Shown here one piece after another: positions 32,349-41,458 of a DNA stretch of 51,637 bases. Within the stretch, counting starts at the first letter, position 1, and every line of letters starts with the position of its first letter. A program made the position numbers and the translations under genes. The DNA is from Acidobacteriota bacterium. Lineage in GTDB: Bacteria > Acidobacteriota > Aminicenantia > Aminicenantales > Saccharicenantaceae. The stretch lies in the NCBI GenBank assembly GCA_028749205.1, contig JAQULR010000007.1, positions 21,377 to 73,013 on the forward strand, written 5' to 3'. Below the pieces are notes generated by a model, which searched no databases, was not told where the DNA came from, and saw only the letters and a program-made list of their open reading frames with translations.

Positions 32349-34121
32349 ATGGCCACTGCAGTTGAAAAATGGGTTGAAAAACAGGCTGAGATGCTTCAGC
32401 CAAAAACTATTTATTGGTGTGATGGCTCAGAAGGTGAAGCTCGGCGCATGATGGAAATGGGTCTGAGCGAGGAAAAAATTCTACATCATGATGTCTTTAT
32501 GGAGCTTAATCAAAAACTCTGGCCAAAGGCTTATCTTCACCGCAGCCATCCAACGGATGTGGCCAGAACTGAAAAGCTAACCTTTATTTGCCACTCAGAT
32601 AAGGAGACCACTGGACCAAACAATAACTGGATGCCTCCAGACGAAGCCAAGAAAAGGTTGAAAAAACTATCTACGGGGGCTATGCGAGGGAAAACCATGT
32701 ATGTTCTTCCCTATATGATGGGCAATCCTGACTCACCTTATGCTCGAGCCTGCGTCCAGATCACTGATGTTTCTTATGTGGCTGTAAGCATGAGGATTAT
32801 GACCAAACTTGGCAAACATATATTGGATAAAATCGGCAATTCTGAAAATTTCATTAAGGGTTTGCATACAGTTGGTGATTTTGATCCTGACAAACGTTTT
32901 ATCATGCATTTTCCTGAAGAAAACCTGGTCTGGAGTGTCGGCTCGGGTTATGGTGGAAATGCCTTACTGGGCAAAAAATGTATTTCCTTGCGGATTGCTT
33001 CCTGGATGGGGAGAAAATATGGCTGGTTAGCTGAGCATATGATGATTATTGGGGTGGAAGATATCCACGGGAATATTACTTATATCGCTGGAGCTTTTCC
33101 CTCAGCCTGCGGTAAAACCAACTTTGCCATGCTGGAATCAGCTCTTCCAGAATACCGAATCTGGACTATTGGTGATGATATTGCCTGGCTTAACATTGGT
33201 CCTGACGGCCGGCTTTATGCTATCAATCCGGAATCCGGATTTTTTGGAGTAGCCCCGGGGACTTCTATGAAGACCAACCCGAACATGATGAGGACGTTGA
33301 GAAATGCCAACTTTTATCCAACTTTGTTCACTAATGTTGGGTTGGATCTTGATAATCTCTCTCCCTGGTGGGAAGGTTTGGATGGACCGGTTCCAGAGAA
33401 TATGGTTGACTGGCAGGGTCGGCCTTGGAAACCTGGACAGGGTACTACAGCGGCTCATCCCAACTCCAGGTTTACAGTTTCAGTTTATAATTGCCCGACT
33501 TTATCTAAGGAATATGACAACCCAATGGGAGTGCCAATCTCAGCCCTCCTCTTTGGTGGCCGGAGAACCAGGTTGATTCCCCTAATAACCGAAGCTTTTA
33601 CTTGGGAACAAGGAGTTTTTATGGGAGCCAGGATGGGTTCCGAGACTACTGCAGCCGCGGCCGGAAAAGTCGGTGTCCTGCGCCGGGACCCCATGGCCAT
33701 GCTGCCATTCTGTGGTTACAACATGGGCGATTATTTCAGACACTGGATAAATATGGGCCGATTAATGAGTAAACCGCCACGGATCTATTCCATCAATGCC
33801 TTCCGCCGAAACGAAAAAGGTGAATTCCTATGGCCAGGGTTTGGAGAGAATATTAGAATTTTAAAATGGATAATAGAGAGAGCTAATGGCCGGGCCGGAG
33901 GGTGCGAAACGCCGCTCGGGATAATCCCTGAGAAGAAAGATCTGGACCTTAATGGGTTAGACCTTCCAGATGAGAATTTGGAAGAATTATTCAGAATTAC
34001 TCCTGACGAATGGCAGGAAGAACTTAGTGACATTGAGGGTTTTCTTAAAAAATTCGGCCGCCATATGCCCTATGAAATCTGGCAAGAATACGGTCGGCTA
34101 AAAAAGGAGCTTGGTTACTGA
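32349..34121 (+). CDS. pckG: Phosphoenolpyruvate carboxykinase (GTP)
   Basis: This 590-residue cytosolic enzyme interconverts oxaloacetate + GTP and phosphoenolpyruvate + CO2 + GDP. The kinase-1a P-loop is GAFPSACGKTNFAML (about residues 247-261), with the manganese/second kinase region in the following WTIGDDIAWLNIGPDG. The GTP-type family motifs NNWMPP, RTRLIPLITEAFTWEQGVFMGARMGSETTAAAAGKVG and FCGYNMGDYFRHW are present. Length is typical of the GTP-type (not ATP-type) enzyme. SD GGAAAGG precedes ATG 32349. In an anaerobe it may run in the carboxylating, ATP/GTP-yielding direction during sugar fermentation. A dispersed repeat begins six bases after the stop. Confidence 0.96.
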   Translation: MATAVEKWVEKQAEMLQPKTIYWCDGSEGEARRMMEMGLSEEKILHHDVFMELNQKLWPKAYLHRSHPTDVARTEKLTFICHSDKETTGPNNNWMPPDEAKKRLKKLSTGAMRGKTMYVLPYMMGNPDSPYARACVQITDVSYVAVSMRIMTKLGKHILDKIGNSENFIKGLHTVGDFDPDKRFIMHFPEENLVWSVGSGYGGNALLGKKCISLRIASWMGRKYGWLAEHMMIIGVEDIHGNITYIAGAFPSACGKTNFAMLESALPEYRIWTIGDDIAWLNIGPDGRLYAINPESGFFGVAPGTSMKTNPNMMRTLRNANFYPTLFTNVGLDLDNLSPWWEGLDGPVPENMVDWQGRPWKPGQGTTAAHPNSRFTVSVYNCPTLSKEYDNPMGVPISALLFGGRRTRLIPLITEAFTWEQGVFMGARMGSETTAAAAGKVGVLRRDPMAMLPFCGYNMGDYFRHWINMGRLMSKPPRIYSINAFRRNEKGEFLWPGFGENIRILKWIIERANGRAGGCETPLGIIPEKKDLDLNGLDLPDENLEELFRITPDEWQEELSDIEGFLKKFGRHMPYEIWQEYGRLKKELGY

Positions 34122-34126
34122 GGAAC

Positions 34127-34169
34127 GCCTTCCGCTGCGGGCATTCTGGGGACAGGCCGTGCTACCCTC
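34127..34169. repeat. Dispersed intergenic repeat, copy 2
   Basis: It matches 8431-8473 at 35 of 43 positions with the exact core GGGGACAGGCCGTGC. It begins directly after the pckG stop and is GC-rich relative to the AT-rich bases that follow. Confidence 0.7.
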
Positions 34170-34291
34170 CTTTGATTGGAAGATAAGCTTACAGAAAAAG
34201 AGCTACTTACCTTAATGAGGGGGGTATTGTATTTCTGGCCGAAATCTGGTAAGAATCTTTATTAGAAGTTTTAGAGGAAAGAAGGCCAGCG

Positions 34292-35329
34292 ATCGTCACA
34301 ATTAAAGATATTGCTCAAAAAGCTAAAGTCTCTATAGGTACCGTTGATCGGGTTTTGCATAATCGCGGCCGGGTTCATCCTGAAACCGAACAAAGAGTTC
34401 TCCAGGTAATAAAAGACTTGGATTATCGGACCAACATTTTTGCCAAAAATCTAAAATTGGGCAAGACTTTCAATTTTGGTGTCCTGATGCCAAGACCAGA
34501 ACAGGACAGCCGTTATTGGACACTTCCTTTAAGAGGCATTACCCGGGCCCAGCAAGAACTGGTTTCGCATAATGTCAAGGTCAAATTTTTCTTTTTTGAC
34601 AGGTTCAGAGAGAAATCTGTGCTAAGTGCTGGGAAAAAATTAGCTGTTGAAAAGCTGGATGGACTGCTGGCAGCCCCGGTTCTTCCCGAGAGCTTCAGGC
34701 AGGTCTGGCAAGAACTTCCGGAAAAACTGCCTTTAGTTTTTTTTGACTCCTACGTTCCTGAGATTAAACCCCTATCCTTTATTGGTCAGGATGCTTTTCA
34801 AAGTGGACTCTTGGTTTCGAGTCTAATGAAGCGGACAGTCCGGAAGACGAAGGGCAAGATAGCAGTGGTAAAAGTTCTGCCCGGTGATTATCATATAACT
34901 GAACGTATAAGAGGGTTTCTGCGGGGCTGTAGTGCCTGGCCCGGCTTTAAAACTGAAGAGGTGGAAATTGAAGGTAAATGGCCAAAAACTGTTACCGGCG
35001 ATTATCTGGAAACTTTTTATCGACAGAATCGGGACCTGGCGGGAATTTTTGTTACCAACGCCATGACTCACAAAGTAGCTGAGTGGTGGAAAGCTAACTC
35101 TGGCAAAGGTAAAATAATTCTTATTGGCTACGACCCGATTCCCAGGAACGTCAGCTTACTGAAGCAAGGAGTAATAGATTTTTTGATCAGTCAGCAATCT
35201 GAAAAGCAAGGTTATGAAGGGATTTATACCCTTTTCCGTAAGGTAGTTCTGGGCCTACCAGCCAGGGCCAGGATAATGATGCAGATCGATATCATCACTG
35301 GTGAGAATATTGATTATTATCAAAGTTAA
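34292..35329 (+). CDS. LacI-family transcriptional regulator without an ATG/GTG/TTG start at its N-terminus
   Basis: The LacI-type helix-turn-helix is read in frame from 34295 (VTIKDIAQKAKVSIGTVDRVLHNRGRV). A periplasmic-binding-protein-like sugar-sensing domain follows (PRPEQDSRYWTLPLRGITRAQQ, IFVTNAMTHKVAEWW, ILIGYDPI). No ATG, GTG or TTG lies between the in-frame stop at 34250 and the helix-turn-helix. The first such codon is TTG 34355, inside the DNA-binding domain. The best-placed alternative is ATC 34292, six bases after AGAAGG, giving 345 residues with the normal LacI beginning. It is the likely binder of TGTTAACGTTAACA at 17942 and 17984. If ATC is not used, the gene may be silenced or carry an assembly error. 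Confidence 0.82.
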   Translation: MVTIKDIAQKAKVSIGTVDRVLHNRGRVHPETEQRVLQVIKDLDYRTNIFAKNLKLGKTFNFGVLMPRPEQDSRYWTLPLRGITRAQQELVSHNVKVKFFFFDRFREKSVLSAGKKLAVEKLDGLLAAPVLPESFRQVWQELPEKLPLVFFDSYVPEIKPLSFIGQDAFQSGLLVSSLMKRTVRKTKGKIAVVKVLPGDYHITERIRGFLRGCSAWPGFKTEEVEIEGKWPKTVTGDYLETFYRQNRDLAGIFVTNAMTHKVAEWWKANSGKGKIILIGYDPIPRNVSLLKQGVIDFLISQQSEKQGYEGIYTLFRKVVLGLPARARIMMQIDIITGENIDYYQS

Positions 35330-35360
35330 TAATATCTTATCGTGGAGGTGAGGTTAGCCT

Positions 35361-36044
35361 ATGAATGAAAAGCCAGTCCTTAACGTTAAATCTCTCAAGG
35401 AACAGGTTTATGATTTTTTAAGAGAACAAATGCGCCGGGGAGAAATTCTTCCAGGCTCCGTCATTGACCTTGAGGAGACTTCTCAAAAGCTCGGAGTCAG
35501 CCGGACCCCCCTTAGAGATGCTCTTTTACAACTGGAAAGTGAGGAATTTGTTACCATCTTACCCCGCCGGAAAGTAGTGGTTAATGTCCTGGAAGATAAG
35601 GATATAAAGAATTACTATGAGATTATCGGAGCTCTGGAGAGTGTGGCCATTTTAAAAGCCTTTGAGGTTCTTAGCAATCGGGAAATAGATTATATGGAAA
35701 AGATGAATCAAGAAATGTCTGAAGCCATTAAGGCAGACAATTTTGACCTCTATTATGAAAAAAACTTAAATTTTCATAATGTTTATCTTAATGCCTGCGG
35801 AAACGAAAAATTAATGAGTATCGTCAACAACCTCAAAAAAAGGCTGTATGATTTCCCCAGGCCAAAGGGTTTTGTAAAAGAATGGGAGGAAGCTTCTATA
35901 GGAGAACATGCCCGGCTGATAGACTATTTGAGACATGGGCAGAAAGAAGAAGCAGCCAAGTTTATCAGGGATATCCACTGGTCTTATGAAGTCCAGAAGA
36001 AATACATAGTAAAATACTACCAGCACCTGACTGAACCTGCATAG
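35361..36044 (+). CDS. GntR-family (FadR/FCD) transcriptional regulator
   Basis: This 227-residue regulator has an N-terminal winged helix (LKEQVYDFLREQMRRGEILPG, LGVSRTPLRDALLQLESEEFV). A C-terminal all-helical FCD ligand domain carries the metal-binding histidines of the family (NLNFHNVYLNACG, SIGEHARLIDYLRHG, IRDIHWSYEV). SD GGAGGTGA precedes ATG 35361. It starts 31 bp after the LacI gene and is probably co-transcribed with it. FCD regulators commonly sense organic or sugar acids; the ligand is not evident. The core palindrome TTAACGTTAA of the LacI-type operators occurs at codons 7-10 (35380-35389). Confidence 0.92.
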   Translation: MNEKPVLNVKSLKEQVYDFLREQMRRGEILPGSVIDLEETSQKLGVSRTPLRDALLQLESEEFVTILPRRKVVVNVLEDKDIKNYYEIIGALESVAILKAFEVLSNREIDYMEKMNQEMSEAIKADNFDLYYEKNLNFHNVYLNACGNEKLMSIVNNLKKRLYDFPRPKGFVKEWEEASIGEHARLIDYLRHGQKEEAAKFIRDIHWSYEVQKKYIVKYYQHLTEPA

Positions 36045-36082
36045 AGAGATTGGGCTAAGAACTTCTTCGGATTTCGTCCAGA

Positions 36083-38788
36083 TTACAGGTTAAAACGGTA
36101 AGTTATCTTGATCAAAAATATATTATCTCCAGGAGCAGTAAAGAGATCGCCGAGATCCCGGCCTAAAGAAAAATCACCCGGATGGGAATAATCTGCCCGG
36201 TTTTGGGTCCAGACAAGATAAAGAAGAGAGCCCAGACGGTATTCCCAGCGCAGGACTACAGTTCCTCTTAGAGATTTATAGTTGAAGTTCGGGTTATAAA
36301 TTAGGAAAGACTCGGCCGGGCCGCTGCCATCCGGATCTATCTGATAATAACCCTCCTCATAGGAAATAGTCGAAGGGATTTCTCCAAATACCAGATAATC
36401 ATAGCTCTTGGGCTGGTTTAGCTGTTTGAAGCGATCGTACTTCCCTACCGCGATATAAGGCTGGAGATAAAGTTGAAGACTAAGTCTGGGGGTAAAAATC
36501 CAGTTTAGCCTTACTTCGCTGGCCGCCACAGTCTGGTCGATACGTCCAAAGATGTAACGACGACCATAAGTCTGGGTCATCAGGGGATCAGAGACAGATG
36601 TTAACCACTGAGTTTCGTTAATATTCTTAGACATCGCTGGACCGAGGGAAAGATTAAAGTTAGGTCTGGGCTTCCAGCGAAGGCCTAAACTTAAATTCCA
36701 GTCTTCCTGCTTATCTTTAGTCTGGCTGTAATAACTTGAAGTGTAAAAGACAAAATGGCGTCTGGTATCAGACTCCAGGTCAAGCTGGATTAAATATCCT
36801 TGTGGGATTAGGGCCAAAGGACCGCCTCTGGTTAAAGTGTTACTGTAACTTTTTGGATAGTATAAGACCATTCCATTGATAGTCCACCAGTTTCTGAAAA
36901 TACCTTGAACGTTGGCCAGCCAGGCTTCAAAGGTCTTGTTCCAGCCAAAATCGTAATTTCTTTCAAAACCACCAATTACCAGAGCCTGCTGAAAGATTTT
37001 ACCCGGTTTAGTCCATTGATAACCATAGAGGCCTTGAAAATTTATTTTGTCAGAAATACTCCGCTGATAACCAGCCTCGTTGGGGTCAAAACCAGGAGAA
37101 AGAATACCGGTTGAAAGCAAAACCAGAGAATGCCCCTGCTGTTTGGCCAGGCTGATTTTTCCTGCCGACCCTGCCAGGCTGGTGGCCTCTGGATTGAGGC
37201 TGAGGTGAGTTACGTCGGGGCGCTGAAAATAATGAATTGAAGAACGTTGAAGATGATAAATAGCTGATTGGCTTCCATGGATAAAACTTCCGCCAGCCCA
37301 GCCGCCCAGAACCCAATTTCTCTTTTTATCAAGAAAGGTCCAGCCATCAACTGCCAGGCTAAAGGCCTCTCCTGGGAGGAATGATTGTAAGTTTTCTTCT
37401 CTGAAATCCCTGACTACGGAGGTGAAAATAAAGCCCAGTCCCTGCTGACCCTGATTAAATTCTTTTAGAGCTCTAAAGATTCCATAATAAGTCAGAGGGG
37501 CCACCTCGTCCCGGTAGCTGCTGGTCATATCATTGACTTGAGCATATTCTCTGGCAGTGACCGCATTGATGGCTCCGATATTCCAGCCGGATCCTAACTT
37601 TCCAGTCAGCTTGAAGGCTCCGATAATAGTCGAACGATCAGGAAAATCAACATAGCCTTCATGAACCGGGTATCCTTGAGGCTCCCTCCCGATTCTCCGG
37701 CTGTAAAAAAGACTTGGGCTCGGCCAGTTAAGGTTAGCACTGATGTAAACCCCGCCTCGGCCAAAGTTGTTAAAGATAGACGAGCCTTCAATAAAAAATG
37801 GTCTTTTCTCTTCATAATAAGTTTCATAAGCAGTAAGGTTCATCACCGCCGGGTCAACTTCAACCTGACCAAAGTCGGGGTTGACGGCCAGATCTAAGTT
37901 AAAATTGGTTCCTAAACCGGCTTTAAGGTCAAAACCGATATTACCGCGGTATTTATGGCCTGTCTCAAAGGGATTCCCGGGTTCAGCCGGTCGGAATTGA
38001 GCCTGGCCGACCGAATAGGGAAAAGCTTCAATCCGGCGGCCTGGCCTGATGTTTTCTATTCCCTCCAGCCGGGCAAAGCGTGACACAAAGGCATTATCTT
38101 CTTTTGGTACCCAGACAAAGGAAACTTTTTCATTTTTCCTCTTTATGATTCTCTGGAAATTTACCCCCCAGAGCTGGCTATTTTTTTTAGGAAAGCGCAG
38201 TTGGTTGAAAGGTATTCTGATTTCCACCGACCAGCCATCGGCTAAAATTTTGGTTCTGGCTTCCCAGATGCCATCCCAGCTTTTATCTTCGCTGATGTCA
38301 TTGTATAGAGCTTTGTCTATCATTGAACCGGCTGGGTTAACCCAGAAGGCATAACCGCTTCGGCGGTCGAAATAGGGGTCAACGCAGAAGATGAACCAAT
38401 CAGAATCGACAGAATAATCTCGGCGGCCCAGTTGACCGATTATTCCTTTAGGATTTGAGTCATGACAGAAGGCGGCTACATAAAGATTGGAATTATCATA
38501 GAGAATCCAGGCCTGAGTCTTTTCTGAAGCCATAGCTCCATCGAGAGGATCGGTCTGAAGAAAATCTTCAGAGGGCGGGTTTTGATATATTTTTTCGCTT
38601 AATAAGCCATCAAAACTCAAAGGTTCAGTTAGGTAGTAAGCCTTTACCACCTTAAGTTCCTGAGCTTTTTTTAAGGCCTCTTTGTCTATTTCAGTCTGGA
38701 TAGCAGGCCTGGCCAGGAGAAGATTATTGAAGACTATTAACTGTAGACATATAAAAATAACTCTGAGGCCAGGTCTGAATCTGAGCAT
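36083..38788 (-). CDS. Second CBM9-like / DUF5916 outer-membrane protein
   Basis: This 901-residue exported protein is paralogous to that at 9605-11815. The signal peptide (VIFICLQLIVFNNLLLA) is followed by a CBM9-like head (LSFDGLLSEKIYQNPPSEDF, AWILYDNSNLYVAAFCHDSN, SWDGIWEARTKILADGWSVEIRIPFNQLRF). A long DUF5916 barrel-like region follows with YYEEKRPFFIEGSSIF and many aromatic alternating strands (FRNWWTINGMVLYYP, LVWTQNRADYSHPG). The C-terminus is KITYRFNL. It probably binds or admits carbohydrate at the outer membrane; the specific ligand is unknown. It converges on the GntR gene with a 38-bp gap. The SD (AGGGAG) is about ten bases before the ATG. Confidence 0.86.
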   Translation of the reverse strand: MLRFRPGLRVIFICLQLIVFNNLLLARPAIQTEIDKEALKKAQELKVVKAYYLTEPLSFDGLLSEKIYQNPPSEDFLQTDPLDGAMASEKTQAWILYDNSNLYVAAFCHDSNPKGIIGQLGRRDYSVDSDWFIFCVDPYFDRRSGYAFWVNPAGSMIDKALYNDISEDKSWDGIWEARTKILADGWSVEIRIPFNQLRFPKKNSQLWGVNFQRIIKRKNEKVSFVWVPKEDNAFVSRFARLEGIENIRPGRRIEAFPYSVGQAQFRPAEPGNPFETGHKYRGNIGFDLKAGLGTNFNLDLAVNPDFGQVEVDPAVMNLTAYETYYEEKRPFFIEGSSIFNNFGRGGVYISANLNWPSPSLFYSRRIGREPQGYPVHEGYVDFPDRSTIIGAFKLTGKLGSGWNIGAINAVTAREYAQVNDMTSSYRDEVAPLTYYGIFRALKEFNQGQQGLGFIFTSVVRDFREENLQSFLPGEAFSLAVDGWTFLDKKRNWVLGGWAGGSFIHGSQSAIYHLQRSSIHYFQRPDVTHLSLNPEATSLAGSAGKISLAKQQGHSLVLLSTGILSPGFDPNEAGYQRSISDKINFQGLYGYQWTKPGKIFQQALVIGGFERNYDFGWNKTFEAWLANVQGIFRNWWTINGMVLYYPKSYSNTLTRGGPLALIPQGYLIQLDLESDTRRHFVFYTSSYYSQTKDKQEDWNLSLGLRWKPRPNFNLSLGPAMSKNINETQWLTSVSDPLMTQTYGRRYIFGRIDQTVAASEVRLNWIFTPRLSLQLYLQPYIAVGKYDRFKQLNQPKSYDYLVFGEIPSTISYEEGYYQIDPDGSGPAESFLIYNPNFNYKSLRGTVVLRWEYRLGSLLYLVWTQNRADYSHPGDFSLGRDLGDLFTAPGDNIFLIKITYRFNL

Positions 38789-38939
38789 TCAGAATTTGCT
38801 CCCTATAAACACTCCACCTTCTTTAGGTTAGTCGTAATAAGACGCCTAAGTTCGAAATATTTTCTCATCTTTAATTATTTTTGGACCAGAAAAATTTTTA
38901 ATCTGATAACAGCAACCCATAATAAGTGAGTAATGCAGG

Positions 38940-39089
38940 TTAAGAAACAAGTTTCTTTCCCAGCTGATAAGCTTCTTTGATGACTTTCCGGTTTTTCCCT
39001 ACTTCGCCAGCCCGGTCGGCGCTGGCCAGAAGAGCGCTAATGCTTTCCTTTCGCGGGCTTCCGGTAAAAATCAACAGGTTTTTTCTCAT
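38940..39089 (-). pseudogene. Internally deleted flavodoxin / NADPH-dependent FMN reductase remnant
   Basis: A 49-codon frame on the minus strand begins with the flavodoxin-fold first strand and phosphate loop (MRKNLLIFTGSPRKESISALL). It passes straight into what looks like the extreme C-terminal helix of such proteins (RKVIKEAYQLGKKLVS). The usual middle of about 120-150 residues is absent. SD AAGGAAGGA lies just before the ATG, so the 5' end looks intact. It is read as an in-frame deletion derivative of a WrbA/multimeric-flavodoxin-type gene. The remaining 38789-38939 and 39090-39259 show no further coding. Confidence 0.6.
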
Positions 39090-39259
39090 CCTATCCTTCC
39101 TTCTTCTGATCCCTGGAAAGGCCTTTAGCCAGGGTTTCCGCTGCCAGTACCGTTCCAGCCAAAGTTTATTGGCACCAAATTATACAAGAAAGGGCAAGAA
39201 AAAAAAAGCTGAGAAAAATTCTTAACTTAAACGTCTGTTAAATAAGAAAGGAGGAGATG

Positions 39260-39577
39260 ATGGCCGAAAGCAATCTACATCCGAACAAAAAAGAAAAACT
39301 AACAGTAGAAGAGTTTGTCCATCTGGCAATCAAAACCTTAAGGATGGGTGAGTTTAAAGGCATTCATTCAGTTTATAGCGGGTTTAATGAAGCTTTTAAG
39401 AAGTACTTTGGCTTAGACCCGGTTCAGGCTACTAACCACCTGGCCGAAGAAAAAAAGATAGAGATCAGACCGATTAAAGGCGGTGTGCTGCTGTATCTTC
39501 CAGGAGAAGCTCCTTCCCAGTCCAGAGGTGATGAAGCCCTGAAAAAGATGGGGATACCGGTAACTGGAAAAAGCTGA
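39260..39577 (+). CDS. Small conserved-looking protein, winged-helix-like, function unknown
   Basis: This 105-residue soluble protein has no signal peptide. TVEEFVHLAIKTLRMGEFKGIHSVYSGFNEAFKKYF, followed by DPVQATNHLAEEKKIEIRPIKGGVLLYLPG, reads like helices followed by a beta-hairpin, as in winged-helix domains. No known family was recognised. Tandem ATGs occur at 39257 and 39260; the second is chosen because SD AAGGAGG (39249-39254) is too close to the first. It converges on rpoD with a 16-bp gap. Confidence 0.8.
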   Translation: MAESNLHPNKKEKLTVEEFVHLAIKTLRMGEFKGIHSVYSGFNEAFKKYFGLDPVQATNHLAEEKKIEIRPIKGGVLLYLPGEAPSQSRGDEALKKMGIPVTGKS

Positions 39578-39593
39578 GACATCCCCGCCTGGC

Positions 39594-41276
39594 TCAGGGT
39601 TTCAATGGGTCTTCGCCCTGGTCTGGTCCGATATCAGAAAAGGATTTTAACTTTTCTCGCAGGGTAGATTCAGCCAGTTTACGCAGAGCCTTGGTTTCGA
39701 TTTGTCGGACTCTTTCTCTGGTGACCTTCAATTTCTGGCCGATTTCTTCTAAAGTATGTTCCTGTCCATCACCTAGACCAAATCTCATCTTAATCACCAC
39801 CGCCTCTCTTTCAGTGAGTGAATTGAGAGCTTTGGTAATCTGTTCTTTGAGGTTAGCTCTGATAACTATATCAGCTGGAGAAGGATTGTAGATATCTCGG
39901 ACGAAATCCTTCAAAAAACTCTCTTCTTCATCCCCGATGGGGGAATCCAGGGAAAGAAGTTCCTGGCTATCTTGAAGAATTTTGCTGACTTTCTGGACAG
40001 GCATCCTGACTGCTTCAGCAATTTCCTGGACAGTCGGTTCTCTTCCGGTCTTTTGAACCAATTCCTGGTGGATTTTTTTCAGCCGGTTAATAGTTTCAAC
40101 CATGTGAACTGGAATCCTGATGGTCCTGGCCTGATCGGCTATAGCTCTGGTAATAGATTGCTTGATCCACCAGGTGGCGTAGGTAGAGAACTTGAATCCT
40201 CTATGGTAATCAAATTTTTGTACCGCCCGCATCAGCCCGAGATTCCCTTCCTGAATTAAATCTGAAAGACTTAGGCCTCGGTTAATATAGTTCTTGGCAA
40301 TGGAAACCACCAGCCTAAGGTTGGCTTCAATCAGTTTGTTTTCAGCATGCTTCTGGATTTTTTCGCCTCGGCTGACATCTCGGAGGACTCGCCTTAAATC
40401 TTTAGTATTAAGTCCAGCCTCTTTACGATAAACCTTCTCTTCAGCCCTGATCATCTTGATCCTTTGTTTAATAGTCTGCACAGTCTGGGTAGCCCGACTT
40501 TTTGACAGGCTGAACCCCAACTCTTCTTTTTTTTCTTCAAGCTCGTTCAGAAGCTGAAGAATATCTCGCAACCGGCTGATGGTTGAGGCCATTTTCTCTG
40601 GTGAAAGATGAAGTTCTTCCAGAATAGCATACATGTTGATGATAAGCCTGCCGCGAGAGAAAGCATTCTTAGCGGTCGGTTTTAAGGCTGAAAACATTTC
40701 AGAAAGCTGGTAAAACCTGTCAAGATTTTGACATAAATATTTGATTTTTTTTCTAGCAGCATCATCTTCAAAATCTTCAGTCTCGTCAAAAAACCGGAGG
40801 AACCGTTCAGGCTCAGTTTCAGCGAGCTCGCGGAGCATGATAACGTCTTTGATAGCCAGTCGAGTTTTCAACAAAGCTCGGAGCTGAATTTTCTTCCCTC
40901 TTTCCATCTGACGAGCCAAGTCGATTTCATCTTGCTGGGAAAGCAGGGAGATTTTCCCCATTTCCCGGAAATAAATTTTTATTGGGTCATGGTCTAACTC
41001 CACGGTTTCGGTTGCCTTGTTGGCCTCAGCTCTGGCAGTTTTAGGCAGGATATCTCCGAATTGGTAGTCTTCAAAACCATCGGAAGCATTCTCCATGTTT
41101 TTAACCTGCTTGAGCTCTGGCTCCAGAGATTTTTTAAGGAAAAGTGGATCGGCCAGCTCGCCAAAAATTTCAGGAGAGAGGGTTTGCTGCGGAGTCATGA
41201 ATTCAGACTTAATTTGTCGTTTTTTCTCTATCTTTTTTCTAGAAGATGCTTCTCTATTATTATGCTTTTTAGCCAT
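39594..41276 (-). CDS. rpoD: Primary RNA polymerase sigma factor (sigma-70)
   Basis: This 560-residue sigma factor has region 1.2 ([29 protein letters not shown]) and a long non-conserved insert. Region 2 covers core binding and -10 recognition ([51 protein letters not shown], given here only as landmarks around residues 325-375). Region 3 is [13 protein letters not shown]. Region 4 is the -35-binding helix-turn-helix ([27 protein letters not shown]). An N-terminal basic stretch [12 protein letters not shown] precedes region 1. The full set of regions marks it as the housekeeping factor, consistent with the many TTGACA/TATAAT-like pairs seen here. A TTGACA lies upstream on its strand (41379-41374), but no -10 sits at normal spacing. 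Confidence 0.96.
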   Translation of the reverse strand: MAKKHNNREASSRKKIEKKRQIKSEFMTPQQTLSPEIFGELADPLFLKKSLEPELKQVKNMENASDGFEDYQFGDILPKTARAEANKATETVELDHDPIKIYFREMGKISLLSQQDEIDLARQMERGKKIQLRALLKTRLAIKDVIMLRELAETEPERFLRFFDETEDFEDDAARKKIKYLCQNLDRFYQLSEMFSALKPTAKNAFSRGRLIINMYAILEELHLSPEKMASTISRLRDILQLLNELEEKKEELGFSLSKSRATQTVQTIKQRIKMIRAEEKVYRKEAGLNTKDLRRVLRDVSRGEKIQKHAENKLIEANLRLVVSIAKNYINRGLSLSDLIQEGNLGLMRAVQKFDYHRGFKFSTYATWWIKQSITRAIADQARTIRIPVHMVETINRLKKIHQELVQKTGREPTVQEIAEAVRMPVQKVSKILQDSQELLSLDSPIGDEEESFLKDFVRDIYNPSPADIVIRANLKEQITKALNSLTEREAVVIKMRFGLGDGQEHTLEEIGQKLKVTRERVRQIETKALRKLAESTLREKLKSFSDIGPDQGEDPLKP

Positions 41277-41402
41277 TTAACCCCTGAGATTCTCGCCCCT
41301 TAGCCTTTAACGAGGCAGAATTAGGATATCGTTATTTCTAACTCGTATAATAGATAAGCCTACCAGGACTTTTTGTCAAGTTGTTTCTAAGTGTATCTAA
41401 CC

Positions 41403-41431
41403 TTGAAGGAAAGAGTTATATAATATAAAAT
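41403..41431 (+). promoter_or_regulatory. Promoter for the GWxTD/TPR gene
   Basis: TTGAAG (41403-41408), 17 bp and TAAAAT (41426-41431). The predicted start is about 20 nt before the ATG at 41459. Confidence 0.55.
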
Positions 41432-41458
41432 AATAACTAACTGGCTAGTGGAGTGAAA

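Noticed and set aside
38977-39225. 82-codon open frame on the plus strand
   Set aside because: It is the shadow of the minus-strand flavodoxin remnant and has no SD.
41346-41379. rpoD promoter using TTGACA at 41379-41374 on the minus strand
   Set aside because: The nearest good -10 (TATTAT) is 21 bp away, too far for a sigma-70 promoter.
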